Part shown: positions 56,526 through 64,000 of the stretch, piece after piece
Layout of the letters: every line of letters begins with the position of its first letter
How positions within the stretch are numbered: the stretch's first letter is position 1
Source: CATOSP01 sp965237775
GTDB lineage: Bacteria; Chloroflexota; Dehalococcoidia; Lucifugimonadales; UBA3495
Length of the DNA: 64,000 bases
Assembly (NCBI GenBank): GCA_965237775.1
Contig: OZ250155.1
Coordinates: 4,960,001-5,024,000, forward strand
Direction: 5' to 3'
Notes under the pieces: model-generated
What the model was told of the DNA's origin: nothing
The model's database searches: none
Seen by the model: the letters and a program-made list of their open reading frames with translations, nothing else
Translations under genes and position numbers: made by a program

Positions 56526-57407
56526 ATGGTATTCGCACATCCTGGGTTTCTCGTTTCGACCGATTGGCTGGCCCAACACCTGGAGGACGGAGACGTCCGC
56601 GTCTTCGAAACAACCGTCTTCCTGCACCGCGGCGACGGCGGTGGTGTGCGCGCAGAGTCGGGCCGGAGCGAGTACGAGAAGGGGCACATTCCCAGCGCAG
56701 GCTTCGTCGACCTGCAAGCGGACTTTTCCGACAACGATGAACCCTTCCGCTTCATGATGCCGTCGGCCGAAGCGTTTGCGGAGGCGGCCGGGCGGCACGG
56801 CATCCCGGAGTCATCGAAACTGGTCCTCTACGACCGCCTGGGGTCGCAGTGGGCGGCGAGGCTTTGGTGGATGTTCCGCTCGATGGGCTGCCAGGGAGCG
56901 GTCGTGCTGGACGGCGGTTGGCGTCGCTGGACGGCCGAGGGCCGGGCCGTCTCAACAGACCCTGCGACCTACGCGCTCACGACCTTCACCCCGACGGCCG
57001 ACCCGGCACGATTCGCCGATCTCGCCGAGGTCAGGGCGTTCATCGAGTCGGGTGACGGAGGTGTCAGCTGCTTGATCAACGCCCTGGGACGAGACCAGCA
57101 CTCGGGCGCCGACCGCGGGCGAAGCTACGGGCGGGCCGGGCACATTCCCGGCGCGACCAACGTGCCCTCGGGCGAGTTGACCGATCCGGAGACCGGCCTC
57201 TTCCGGTCGGCGGAGGAGCTGGCATCGCTCTTCAAAGCGGCGGGCGCGGACCGGGCGCAGCGCGTGATCACGTATTGCGGGGGCGGCATTGCAGCGTCCA
57301 ATGCCGCCTTCGTCCTCGCGATGCTGGGCTACGAGAACGTCGCGGTGTACGACGCCTCCATGTCTGAATACGCCACCGATCCGTCGCTGCCGCTGGTGGC
57401 TGACTGA
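56526..57407 (+). CDS. Sulfurtransferase with two rhodanese domains
   Basis: 293 residues. The N-terminal inactive rhodanese domain (VSTDWLAQHLEDGDVRVFE, GHIPSAGFVDLQ, KLVLYDRLGSQWAARLWWM) and the C-terminal active one (GRAGHIPGATNVPSGEL, catalytic VITYCGGGIAAS) are complete. The Cys loop CGGGIA fits thiosulfate or 3-mercaptopyruvate sulfurtransferase. It transfers sulfane sulfur to cyanide or thiol acceptors. It begins 50 bp after the IS630 element, which may supply or separate its promoter. Confidence 0.9.
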   Translation: MVFAHPGFLVSTDWLAQHLEDGDVRVFETTVFLHRGDGGGVRAESGRSEYEKGHIPSAGFVDLQADFSDNDEPFRFMMPSAEAFAEAAGRHGIPESSKLVLYDRLGSQWAARLWWMFRSMGCQGAVVLDGGWRRWTAEGRAVSTDPATYALTTFTPTADPARFADLAEVRAFIESGDGGVSCLINALGRDQHSGADRGRSYGRAGHIPGATNVPSGELTDPETGLFRSAEELASLFKAAGADRAQRVITYCGGGIAASNAAFVLAMLGYENVAVYDASMSEYATDPSLPLVAD

Positions 57408-57458
57408 GCGGCACGGGCGCATTTATGGTGGAGCGAAACGCCAGACACGAGGTGAGCC

Positions 57459-58517
57459 ATGACGCCGGCTGCCACGCTTAACGATACCCTCGAATTTGGG
57501 CTGTTCGACTGGATTGAATGGGACAAATCGCCGCCCAACGAGATCTTCGAAAACCGGCTCAAAATGCTGGAATACGCAGATCGGACCGGGTTCTACAGCT
57601 ACCACCTGGCGGAGCACCACATAACTCCCCTGAGCGTATCTCCCTCGCCGGCGGTGTTCCTGGCGGCGGCGGCGCAACGCACCTCAAAGCTGCGCCTGGG
57701 GCCCTTGGTCTTCCTGCTGCCCTTCTACAACCCCATCCGTCTGTTCCACGAGATCTGCATGCTGGACAATCTCAGCAACGGACGCCTCGACCTGGGTGTG
57801 GGCCGCGGTGTCTCGCCCATCGAGGCCGAAGAGTTCGGCGTTGACCTGGACATCAGCTGGGACATGTTCAACGAGCAGATGGACATGTTCACTAAGGGGT
57901 TCACCACCGGAACGCTCAACCACCGGGGCCAGCACTACAACTACGAGGACATAGAACTCTGGATCAAGCCCTACCAGAAGCCCTATCCCCCGCTGTGGTA
58001 CGCGAGCAACAACATCGAAACGGTGCCGTGGATGGCCCAGCACAGCTTCAACACCTGCACTGTTTTCGCCGACAATGCTGGCGTCAAGGCCCACTATGAC
58101 CTGTACAAGCAGGTCTGGCAATCCGAGCGAATGTCCGACGGACTGAACAGCCACGTAACCGTTCCCAAGCTGGGGCTGGTCCGCCACATGTACATTGCCG
58201 ACAACGATGAGCAGGCCAGGGTGGAGGCCAAAGCAGCGTACCAGACATGGTTCCACAACATCGACTACCTGTGGGCCAAGAACGGCCTTGACCGGCTGGG
58301 CGCCATGAGGGATTTCGACGCACTGGAAGCCAAGAATGTGATCATCGTGGGCACACCGTCGAACGTCGAGGAGCGGGTCCAGCGGGCAATCGACGAGACG
58401 GGCATCAACTACTTCTGCCCCATATTCGCATGGGGCGACCTGACCCCCGACCAGGTCATGTGCTGCATGGGCCTGTTCGTCGATGAGGTCATGCCCAACC
58501 TGCGGCCCGGCGGCTAG
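57459..58517 (+). CDS. LLM-class flavin-dependent oxidoreductase
   Basis: 352 residues of the bacterial-luciferase alkanal-monooxygenase type: LEFGLFDWIEWDKSPPN, RTGFYSYHLAEHHITPL, RLGPLVFLLPFYNPIRLFHEI, LSNGRLDLGVGRGVSPIE, and YPPLWYASNN. Clearly different from the two F420-type paralogues in this window. It probably oxidises an organic substrate with FMNH2 and O2. 52 bp after the sulfurtransferase, same strand. Confidence 0.9.
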   Translation: MTPAATLNDTLEFGLFDWIEWDKSPPNEIFENRLKMLEYADRTGFYSYHLAEHHITPLSVSPSPAVFLAAAAQRTSKLRLGPLVFLLPFYNPIRLFHEICMLDNLSNGRLDLGVGRGVSPIEAEEFGVDLDISWDMFNEQMDMFTKGFTTGTLNHRGQHYNYEDIELWIKPYQKPYPPLWYASNNIETVPWMAQHSFNTCTVFADNAGVKAHYDLYKQVWQSERMSDGLNSHVTVPKLGLVRHMYIADNDEQARVEAKAAYQTWFHNIDYLWAKNGLDRLGAMRDFDALEAKNVIIVGTPSNVEERVQRAIDETGINYFCPIFAWGDLTPDQVMCCMGLFVDEVMPNLRPGG

Positions 58518-58525
58518 TTACGCGT

Positions 58526-58563
58526 ACAGTCGAGATTGCCGTGCTGCGCTCGCAATGACATAC
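58526..58563. repeat. Half of a GATTGCCGTGCTTCGCTCGCAATGAC-type repeat
   Basis: GAGATTGCCGTGCTGCGCTCGCAATGACA occurs between the LLM gene and the LUD-domain gene. A complete pair of facing units is at 61591-61682. Confidence 0.75.
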
Positions 58564-58602
58564 GGGGTACACGTGGCGGAGCAGCATACAGGAGGCACGA
58601 CA

Positions 58603-59219
58603 ATGTTCTCGGCCAGCCCCTACTCTCCGGCGACCGCCGAATCGCTCAGTAGGACCATTGAAGCCCTGGTCGCCCGCAACGTGGACGCCGTTGTGGTGGT
58701 GAGCAGGGAGGCAGCCCTGGCCAGGCTGCGGGAACTGGTGCCCGAGGGTTCCGAGGTTTTCGTCAACACCTCCGAGACGCTGGACACCATCGGCTACACG
58801 GAATACATGCACGGCAACGACCGCTACATCAACCTGCACGACCAGATGATGGCCCGACCCGATCCGGCATCCCAGCGGGAGTTCCGACGCAAGACCACCA
58901 CGCCGACTACTTCGTGGGCAGCGTCCAGGCCATCGCCGAGACTGGTGAGATTGTCATCGCCAGCGGTTCCGGCAGCCAGATCGGGGCCTACTCCTACGGT
59001 GCCCGCCGGGTCATTCTCGTGGCCGGCACTCAGAAGATCTGCCCCACTCTGGCCGAGGCCGAGGCCCGCACCCGCGGCTTCACACTGGAGCGCCACGACC
59101 GCTGGCTTGAAGGACGGGGGGCGGCTCCCGCGCCCATCGGCAAATACATGGTGATGGAACATGAGCCCGTGGTCGGTCACATCTCCATGATCCTCATTCC
59201 CGAGAGCCTCGGTTGGTAA
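58603..59219 (+). pseudogene. LutC/YkgG-type LUD-domain protein, frameshifted
   Basis: ATG 58603 follows AGGAGG. The first part (SRTIEALVARNVDAVVVVSREAALA, EVFVNTSETLDTIG) stays in frame to EFRRKT at about 58895; the rest (ADYFVGSVQAIAETGEIVIASGSGSQIGAY and PTLAEAEARTRGF) continues in another frame. One indel around 58890-58905 explains it. Repaired length is about 205 residues. LUD proteins act in lactate oxidation (LutABC), but lutA and lutB are not here. Confidence 0.75.
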
Positions 59220-59308
59220 TCGGACGGAGGGTCATCGAAGCCTTAACATGTGTGGGGCGCACGGTCGTGCGCTCGCCATTGTTTCCGCGCGCCACCGGAC
59301 ACCCGCCG

Positions 59309-59740
59309 TCATTCGAAGAAGATGGGTTCTCCGTTCAGCGTGGACTTGTCCTCGAAGGGCGTGGGATTGGCAACTGCGGCCCTCACCCAGCACCCGTTGC
59401 GGGCATTGCGCAACACTGCCGCCACCCGTTCCGGATCGTCGGGAGACTCGATCTCGTAGCTGGTTTCCACCTTCGGGGCACTGGCCTGAATGGTTCCCGC
59501 CAGTACCGAACCATCCAGCCCGAAGTACACTTCCACGTGGGCCTTGACGCTGCTGATATCCACTTTCATCAATCGAGAGTACCTCTCGATCTGCGTCATC
59601 TCTCAAAATGCAATTGAGGCGGCAAAATAGTGCAGCGGCGCGGGAGCGGTGCTATGGCCGCCGATGGTGGGGGATTCGTCGCAGTAGATGGTGAACTTGA
59701 CGTTCGTGCCCACGAGGGCCCGCCGCAGCATGTTGCCCAT
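59309..59740 (-). CDS. OsmC-like protein, predicted selenoprotein (in-frame UGA at the redox Cys position)
   Basis: A 143-residue OsmC/Ohr-family protein read through one UGA. Before it: NVKFTIYCDESPTIGGHSTAPAPLHYFAASIAF; after it EMTQIERYSRLMKVDISSVKAHVEV and GSVLAGTIQASAPKVET, then VRAAVANPTPFE. OsmC proteins have a redox Cys in this helix, in a context like AAC-x-x-MT, and the UGA (59603-59605, codon 46) takes its place. Sec-containing OsmC-like proteins have been reported from marine metagenomes. The start could also be GTG 59755. The family reduces organic hydroperoxides. The rest of the gene is undamaged. Confidence 0.8.
59572..59590 (-). promoter_or_regulatory. Predicted bacterial SECIS hairpin of the OsmC-like gene
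   Basis: On the coding strand ATCGAGAG pairs perfectly with CTCTCGAT (8 bp) around a GUA loop, starting 12 nt after the UGA, with the apical loop about 20 nt downstream. The loop and its closing G-C pair match those of the peroxiredoxin hairpin. Confidence 0.72.
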
Positions 59741-60276
59741 GTCTTCCACGTCCACTTCGGCGACCGTGGACCGGCTGGTCTGTCCCGGTGGAAGCGGATT
59801 GAAATTCGGTTCAGGTCTTTCGCTGTGTCCTGGGATCACTCCTCCGGGTCTCGGGGATGACCCGCAACTACCACGGAGCATCCGGCAATACAACGAACCG
59901 CCCGAAACCAACAAGGTCAATCAATTATCGCAACCCCTGCCCGTCATTCCGGCGACAGCAATAGTTCCACATTGTGCAGGGTGCCGTTCTGGCGCTGGAA
60001 TACAGGCCAGCCCCAATCAAATCCTATCCATCCTGTATATCCATGCAAAATTGCCTCGCATTCGCAAAGTGAGTACCCGTGACCAAGGAACTGGACTTAC
60101 CATTGACCTGTCCGCCACATGGACTGCCAATGCCTCTGGTATGCTCATTCGGAGCGTAGCCAGCAGCAGGGACTGAACGACGAATTGGTTGGCGCCAAAT
60201 CCGATTTCCCGCTCGAAACCAACCCCGCAAGACGGGACGGTTGGACCCTACACGAAACATTGAAAGGAGGAGAGTT
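59741..60276. other. Gene-free spacer upstream of the ICL-like gene
   Basis: No clear gene. Part of the 5' region (to about 59920) stays open in the OsmC frame on the minus strand, so the OsmC start could lie farther upstream than 59740. The rest has no recognisable coding potential. GAAAGGAGGAGAG at about 60262-60274 is the ribosome-binding site of the next gene. Confidence 0.5.
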
Positions 60277-61170
60277 ATGCCAGAGAAGCAACGTATGACC
60301 ACCAGGCTCAAGGAGCTGTTTGAGCGTCCGGAGATTTTCGTCCTGGCCGGCGGGATGAACGCCATGGGCGCAAAGATGGCCGAGGTGCTAGGGTTCGAGG
60401 CCTTTTATATGTCTGGTGGCAATACCTCGGCCCAACTCATGGGTTGGACCGAAGGCGGCACCAGTATGCGGGACATGGTGGACAACGCCAGGCGGATCGT
60501 AAATACGATAGACATTCCGGCATTCGTCGACATGGATACGGGCTATGGGGATGCCATCACGGTGTACGAGACGGTGAAAGAGTACATCCGGGCTGGGATT
60601 GCCGGAACCCACCTGGAAGACCAGACTTACCCGCCCAAATCGGGTCCCCGCCGCCGGTGCATCTCCATCGAGGAGATGGTGGGCAAGCTAAGGGCTGCCA
60701 TGGACGCCAAGATGGAGTTTGACCCGGACTTCGTGATTGTGGCCAGATGCGATTACGCCGGCGTCCTGGGGGCGACCTTCGAGGAGGTGATGGAACGATG
60801 TTTGGCTTATAAGAGCCAAACCAACGTGGACGTGGTCTGTCCCGCCGTATCCTCCTGGGAGGACAACAAGGAAGCCATCCGGCGCATTCCCGGTCCGGTG
60901 CTGCCCCTGTTCACCCACGGGAGCCAGACTCATCCCACCCTAGAAGAGCTGCAGGAAGCAGGCGCCGCTGCGGCCTGGTATCCCGCTCTCACCACCATGG
61001 CGGGGCTTCAGGCGTCCTGGGACTTCCTCAACGAATTCCAGGAACGCGGCACTGCCGCCATCGATGATTTCCTGACGGCGGCTGCCCAGAGCAGGTGGAG
61101 CGTTGCCAGCAATGGGAGCATCCTGGGAGCCCAGCGCATTCGGGAGATGGAGGACAAGTACTTGCCGTAA
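60277..61170 (+). CDS. Isocitrate lyase/PEP mutase superfamily enzyme
   Basis: 297 residues, a TIM-barrel with VLAGGMNAMGAKMAEVLGFEAFYMSG, PAFVDMDTGYGD (Mg2+ ligands), GIAGTHLEDQTYPPKSG, and FVIVARCDYAG. These blocks fit 2-methylisocitrate lyase, oxaloacetate decarboxylase or carboxyPEP mutase-like enzymes; the catalytic loop with KKCGH of true isocitrate lyase is not seen. The ATG at 60277 has a strong AAAGGAGGAG. Substrate uncertain. Confidence 0.88.
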   Translation: MPEKQRMTTRLKELFERPEIFVLAGGMNAMGAKMAEVLGFEAFYMSGGNTSAQLMGWTEGGTSMRDMVDNARRIVNTIDIPAFVDMDTGYGDAITVYETVKEYIRAGIAGTHLEDQTYPPKSGPRRRCISIEEMVGKLRAAMDAKMEFDPDFVIVARCDYAGVLGATFEEVMERCLAYKSQTNVDVVCPAVSSWEDNKEAIRRIPGPVLPLFTHGSQTHPTLEELQEAGAAAAWYPALTTMAGLQASWDFLNEFQERGTAAIDDFLTAAAQSRWSVASNGSILGAQRIREMEDKYLP

Positions 61171-61529
61171 GGGAGGCCGGACCAAGAATGCGGTGCGGCC
61201 ACGCCGGAGAGATGCCGGTCTGATCTACGAAGGAGAGGTCCCAGCCCTGCTCAACATCGCTGGTGGCGGCGTGGTTGTGCAATCCTTCAGACTGTTCGGT
61301 GCGACCGACGGTCTGCCTTTCCTCGGACGGTGGCGGTTACGGCCAACCGGAAAACCGGGACAAAGATGCGTCTATGTGACCGGATGAGAAACCAACGATC
61401 GTGCGTGGTCAGTTTCGCAGAACTGTCATAGGAGTTACGCACTTGAAACTACACGCACGTCACTCCTGCGAAAGCAGAAGTCCAGGAGCAGTACTATGAA
61501 GGGACTGGAACAGTAGTTAACGAATTCGC

Positions 61530-61690
61530 GCGCTGGATTCCCGCTTTCGCGGGAATGACGGTCCTTATGCTGCCCAACTGCGGAACTTCTATGTCATTGC
61601 GAGGAGTGTAGCGACGTGGCAATCTGGTTCCCGAAGCGATGACTGTTGCCACTACGAGATTGCCGTGCTTCGCTCACAATGACAAACTGG
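61530..61690. repeat. Two dispersed repeat families in a gene-free spacer
   Basis: GCGCTGGATTCCCGCTTTCGCGGGAATGACG (61533-61561 region; contains a hairpin) and the facing pair GTCATTGCGAGGAG...GCTTCGCTCACAATGAC (61593-61682). Related sequences are near 8050, 20722 and 58526. The spacer 61171-61722 holds no other recognisable gene. Confidence 0.75.
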
Positions 61691-61722
61691 GTACGCGTGA
61701 GGGAATCTGAGCCGCGGCAAGC

Positions 61723-61967
61723 CTACTCCTCTGCTACGACGCAGTTCCTGAGCGTGCCAATACCGCTGATCTCCACCTCGATAGTATCGCCAGGGAGCAT
61801 GTCCCAGTCGGCCCCCCCGGTCCCCATCCAAAGGACGTCGCCCGGGTACAGGGTTGCATACTTGTTGAGTTCGTGGGTCCCAGGTCCCAGGTCGCAGTGT
61901 CCCAGATCTGGTCCGCCGACGAGAAATCCTCCCACACCTGTCCACCGTGGTGGACTCGAACTACCAA
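61723..61967 (-). pseudogene. Fumarylacetoacetate hydrolase-family C-terminal fragment
   Basis: Two frames combine to the FAH C-terminus: VWEDFSSADQIWD in one frame, and ELNKYATLYPGDVLWMGTGGADWDMLPGDTIEVEISGIG in the other, to a stop at 61723. The N-terminal three quarters, with the metal-binding Glu/Asp residues, are missing. Dead remnant. Confidence 0.7.
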
Positions 61968-62046
61968 ATGTCGAACTTCTCTCCCAGAACTGAGGCATTC
62001 CCCAGCCGACTGTCGTCAAGTCAGATCATTTACTATGCGGAGAAAT

Positions 62047-62523
62047 CTACTCCGTACCAGTAGCCAGAAATTCGGCCCACGCTTTCATCAGCCCCCGGTG
62101 CCTCTGGAAAAGGTCGCTCCTGGCGTAAGCCGTCTCCGTAGAATTACCCAGGGTGTGGGCCAGGGCAGCCTCTCCGACCACCCAAGGCGTGTCGGCACAT
62201 TCGATGCACCAGTCCTTGAAACTGCTACGGAACCCGTGGGGCGGCGCTAGAATGCCAAGATGCTGTATCAACGCAAGGTAGACCATGTTGGACGGCGACT
62301 TGCCGTAAACAGCGGGGAACACCAACCCGCTGTCCTAACCGTCGAGGGCCCACAACCAGGACAGGTGCTCCACGACTCCGGCGAGCAGAACACGCAGCGT
62401 TCCCCCGGGTCGGTCCAGCTACTGAACTCCCGACCTGTCTCGGGCCACTCGGCCAGCCAGACGTTGGTGGAACGGGTAGTGGTCAGCAGTAGCAACTCTC
62501 CGGCTACTGAACGGCCGGTTTAA
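62047..62523 (-). pseudogene. P4-type tyrosine integrase, C-terminal remnant
   Basis: One frame gives LTTTRSTNVWLAEWPE, the middle of the catalytic domain. Another gives LAPPHGFRSSFKDWC, then VGEAALAHTLGNSTETAYARSDLF with the H-x-x-R and final Tyr. Broken by at least one frameshift and truncated at the N-terminus. Integrases of this type normally insert at tRNA genes. Confidence 0.75.
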
Positions 62524-62526
62524 ACG

Positions 62527-63553
62527 TCACAACCTACCCCGTTGTTTGCCTTGGCTGAACCCGCTCCTCGCCTTTCTGGAAGTGGATGTCCTCCCTAGCC
62601 TATCACCTGGGCTCACCTGCCGGTGGAACTGCTGAGCGTCCTCGGCTCCCAGCGTCCTGAAGTAGGTGTCCGGTATCTTCTTCCAGCCTCCGATTAGCTG
62701 CAATACCCGTTCCGGCATCCCGCCCCTCAGGGCATTCATCGCATAGGAATGGCGGAACCGGTGAGTGTGCAGGCTGGTGATGCCAGCGCGCTCACCCAGC
62801 CGCTTCAGCATCAGGTACATCCAGTTCGGCTGCATTGCTTTGCCTTGCTCCGATACCCACAGGGCGCTGGTCTTGGGATGCACAGTTGCCCTTTCCTGGA
62901 GATAGTCCCACAGCAGCGACCTTGCGGCGTCGTCGATGGGCATCCACCGTTCCCTCCGTCCCTTGCCCATGACCAGAACGGCGCCGCCGTCCAGGTCCAC
63001 GGAATCAAGGTCCAACTTGGCGATTTCGTTCAGACGGCCCGGCGTGTCCCAGAGCATGTACAGCACTGTCCGGTTGCGGAGCAGGCGGATCCGGTGGGCC
63101 GGCGTTCTGGCCAGGGCAGAGTCGGTGAGGATCAGGAGGTTTCGCATCTGGTCCTCGGACACCACCGGGACTGTTTTCTCGTCCACATGGGGGCGCTTGA
63201 TGAGACGCAGGGGATTGCTCTCAGCATGCCCGCGCTCTACCAGCCAGTTGAAGAACCGGTTGAGGCGGCGGTACTGGGCGTCGGTGTAGCTCTGGGAAAC
63301 CGTGCGGGGATTTATTGTCTCGCGGGTCCCGAACCACCTGGGACGCTCCCGAAGGTAGGCGAGGTATTCCTCTATGTGGGCCGTGGTGAACCGTCGGCCA
63401 CTTGCGCTCTTCTGAGAAGAGGGCGGCCAGGCCCACGGTCCGTTCAAGGCTGTCCAGGTAGCTTTCGGAGTACCTGTTGGAGGCCCTGAGACTGATCATG
63501 AAACCCCGTCCCGCCTCCCTAAGACAGAGATCAGAAACCTGCTTGACGGTCAT
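62527..63553 (-). pseudogene. XerC/D-like tyrosine recombinase, frameshifted
   Basis: The N-terminus (MTVKQVSDLCLREAGRGFM, YSESYLDSLERTVGLAALFSEE) shifts frame near 63405-63415 into SGRRFTTAHIEEYLAYLRERP, a SAM-like core-binding domain. The catalytic domain follows with Arg in DTPGRLNEIAKLDL, Lys in GKGRRERWMPI, HTHRFRHSYA (H-x-x-R), LQLIGGWKKI, and Tyr in DTYFRTL. One indel separates the two parts. It may be a real pseudogene or a sequencing error. About 340 residues when repaired. Confidence 0.82.
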
Positions 63554-63620
63554 TCATCATGGTGGCACCTGAGAGCGAAAGCCGTCATTTCGTTTCTGGA
63601 AGAGCCCCTTTGAAGGGCTC

Positions 63621-63668
63621 TGGTGGGCCTGGATGGACTCGAACCATCGACCTCGGTCTTATCAGGAC
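63621..63668 (-). other. tRNA-Ile (GAT) 3'-half, attachment-site-like
   Basis: On the minus strand CTGATAA (anticodon loop with GAT) is followed by GACCGAGGTCGATGGTTCG, then AGTCCATCCAGGCCCACCA, which is the anticodon-stem, variable loop, T-arm and acceptor 3' half with CCA of a tRNA-Ile. The 5' half does not match. A duplicated 3' half is the standard trace of integration by a tyrosine recombinase at a tRNA gene. Confidence 0.72.
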
Positions 63669-63766
63669 GCTGGTCAAAAACCAGCCTAATTCGGGCCTTT
63701 TCAGATACAAAACGTCAGGTGCCCAGCCTCCTTTTTTGGAATAAGACTGAGGTCAGTTTCGACCGG

Positions 63767-64000
63767 TTAGAACTCCAACCAAGCTCGCCGGACCCGCCCG
63801 ATCACGCGGACGAGTCCAATAGGGGTGACTTCCACCGGGTCCGTCTCGCCGTTCAGAATCACCCACCCAAGTTTCTCGTCCTGCCGCACTCGCCTCACCA
63901 GCAACTCCTGCTCGGTCACCATCACGTAGATGCCTCCGTCCTGAAACTCCCGCTCGAGCCGCTCAATCATGACGAGACATCCATCAGGCAGAGTCGGGGC
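63767..64000 (-). CDS. S24 (LexA/CI-type) peptidase-domain protein, 5' end outside the window
   Basis: The frame is open to the right edge. The visible 77 residues begin APTLPDGCLVMIERL, which fits the S24 motif SMxPTL-x-DG with the catalytic Ser just outside. It continues GGIYVMVTEQELLVRRVRQDE and VEVTPIGLVRVIGRVRRAW. The catalytic Lys of the usual VKR motif is Arg here (VRR), so self-cleavage may be lost. Probably a phage-type repressor. Confidence 0.72.
   Translation of the reverse strand, partial: APTLPDGCLVMIERLEREFQDGGIYVMVTEQELLVRRVRQDEKLGWVILNGETDPVEVTPIGLVRVIGRVRRAWLEF

Overview
The window looks like an environmental Chloroflexota chromosome, probably SAR202 or another Dehalococcoidia-related lineage. 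This is inferred from gene content: three luciferase-like F420/flavin monooxygenases, an enolase-superfamily enzyme, a DUF1800/DUF1501/NHL cluster, several beta-propeller proteins and CoaX. No rRNA or single-copy marker settles the taxonomy. The core DNA is GC-rich. Several defence regions (about 17.4-19, 24-25.9 and 47.4-52.4 kb) look richer in A+T.

Layout. 1-15.9 kb is mostly ordinary chromosome: a DUF1800/DUF1501/NHL cluster, an enolase-superfamily enzyme, a frameshifted Uma2 nuclease, coaX-coaBC (coenzyme A synthesis), an F420-type oxidoreductase, tRNA-Gly, mutM, chrA and a frameshifted aldehyde dehydrogenase. 16.1-33.2 kb mixes housekeeping genes (trmI, two HD proteins, a MidA-like methyltransferase) with mobile DNA and defence genes. 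It holds two IS630-family elements, a compact BglII/BstYI-type restriction-modification pair, an HD/YwgA-like pair behind a tandemly duplicated leader, and a giant type IIG-like restriction-methylation gene split by a 1,432-bp IS66 element. 33.8-37.7 kb is core metabolism (citrate synthase with a clear promoter and terminator, a luciferase-like oxidoreductase, a DUF255 thioredoxin protein).

37.7-43.5 kb is a mobile-element graveyard: an IS630 element containing a second, nearly identical IS66 copy and also an IS110 element that landed in its terminal repeat. 43.9-47.4 kb has a lactonase, a decayed hydrolase, a carboxymuconolactone decarboxylase-like protein and an IS1182 remnant. 47.4-52.4 kb is a decaying defence island: a PD-(D/E)XK nuclease, a DUF6615 protein and a small HEPN protein all carry premature stops, while an ApeA-like HEPN abortive-infection protein is intact. 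56.5-61.2 kb returns to metabolism. 61.7-64 kb holds integrase remnants, a tRNA-Ile 3'-half attachment-like sequence and a partial LexA/CI-type S24 protein.

The most interesting observation is two genes broken by a single in-frame UGA exactly where the family has its redox cysteine: a peroxiredoxin (UGA at 53305-53307) and an OsmC-like protein (UGA at 59603-59605). In both, a hairpin starts a few bases after the UGA and is closed over the same small GUA apical loop, about 17-20 nt downstream, as expected for a bacterial SECIS element. I read both as selenoproteins rather than pseudogenes. No selenocysteine machinery (selA, selB, selC, selD) lies in the window. Many other genes are interrupted by single-base indels, often in C runs, so some apparent pseudogenes may be sequencing or assembly errors.
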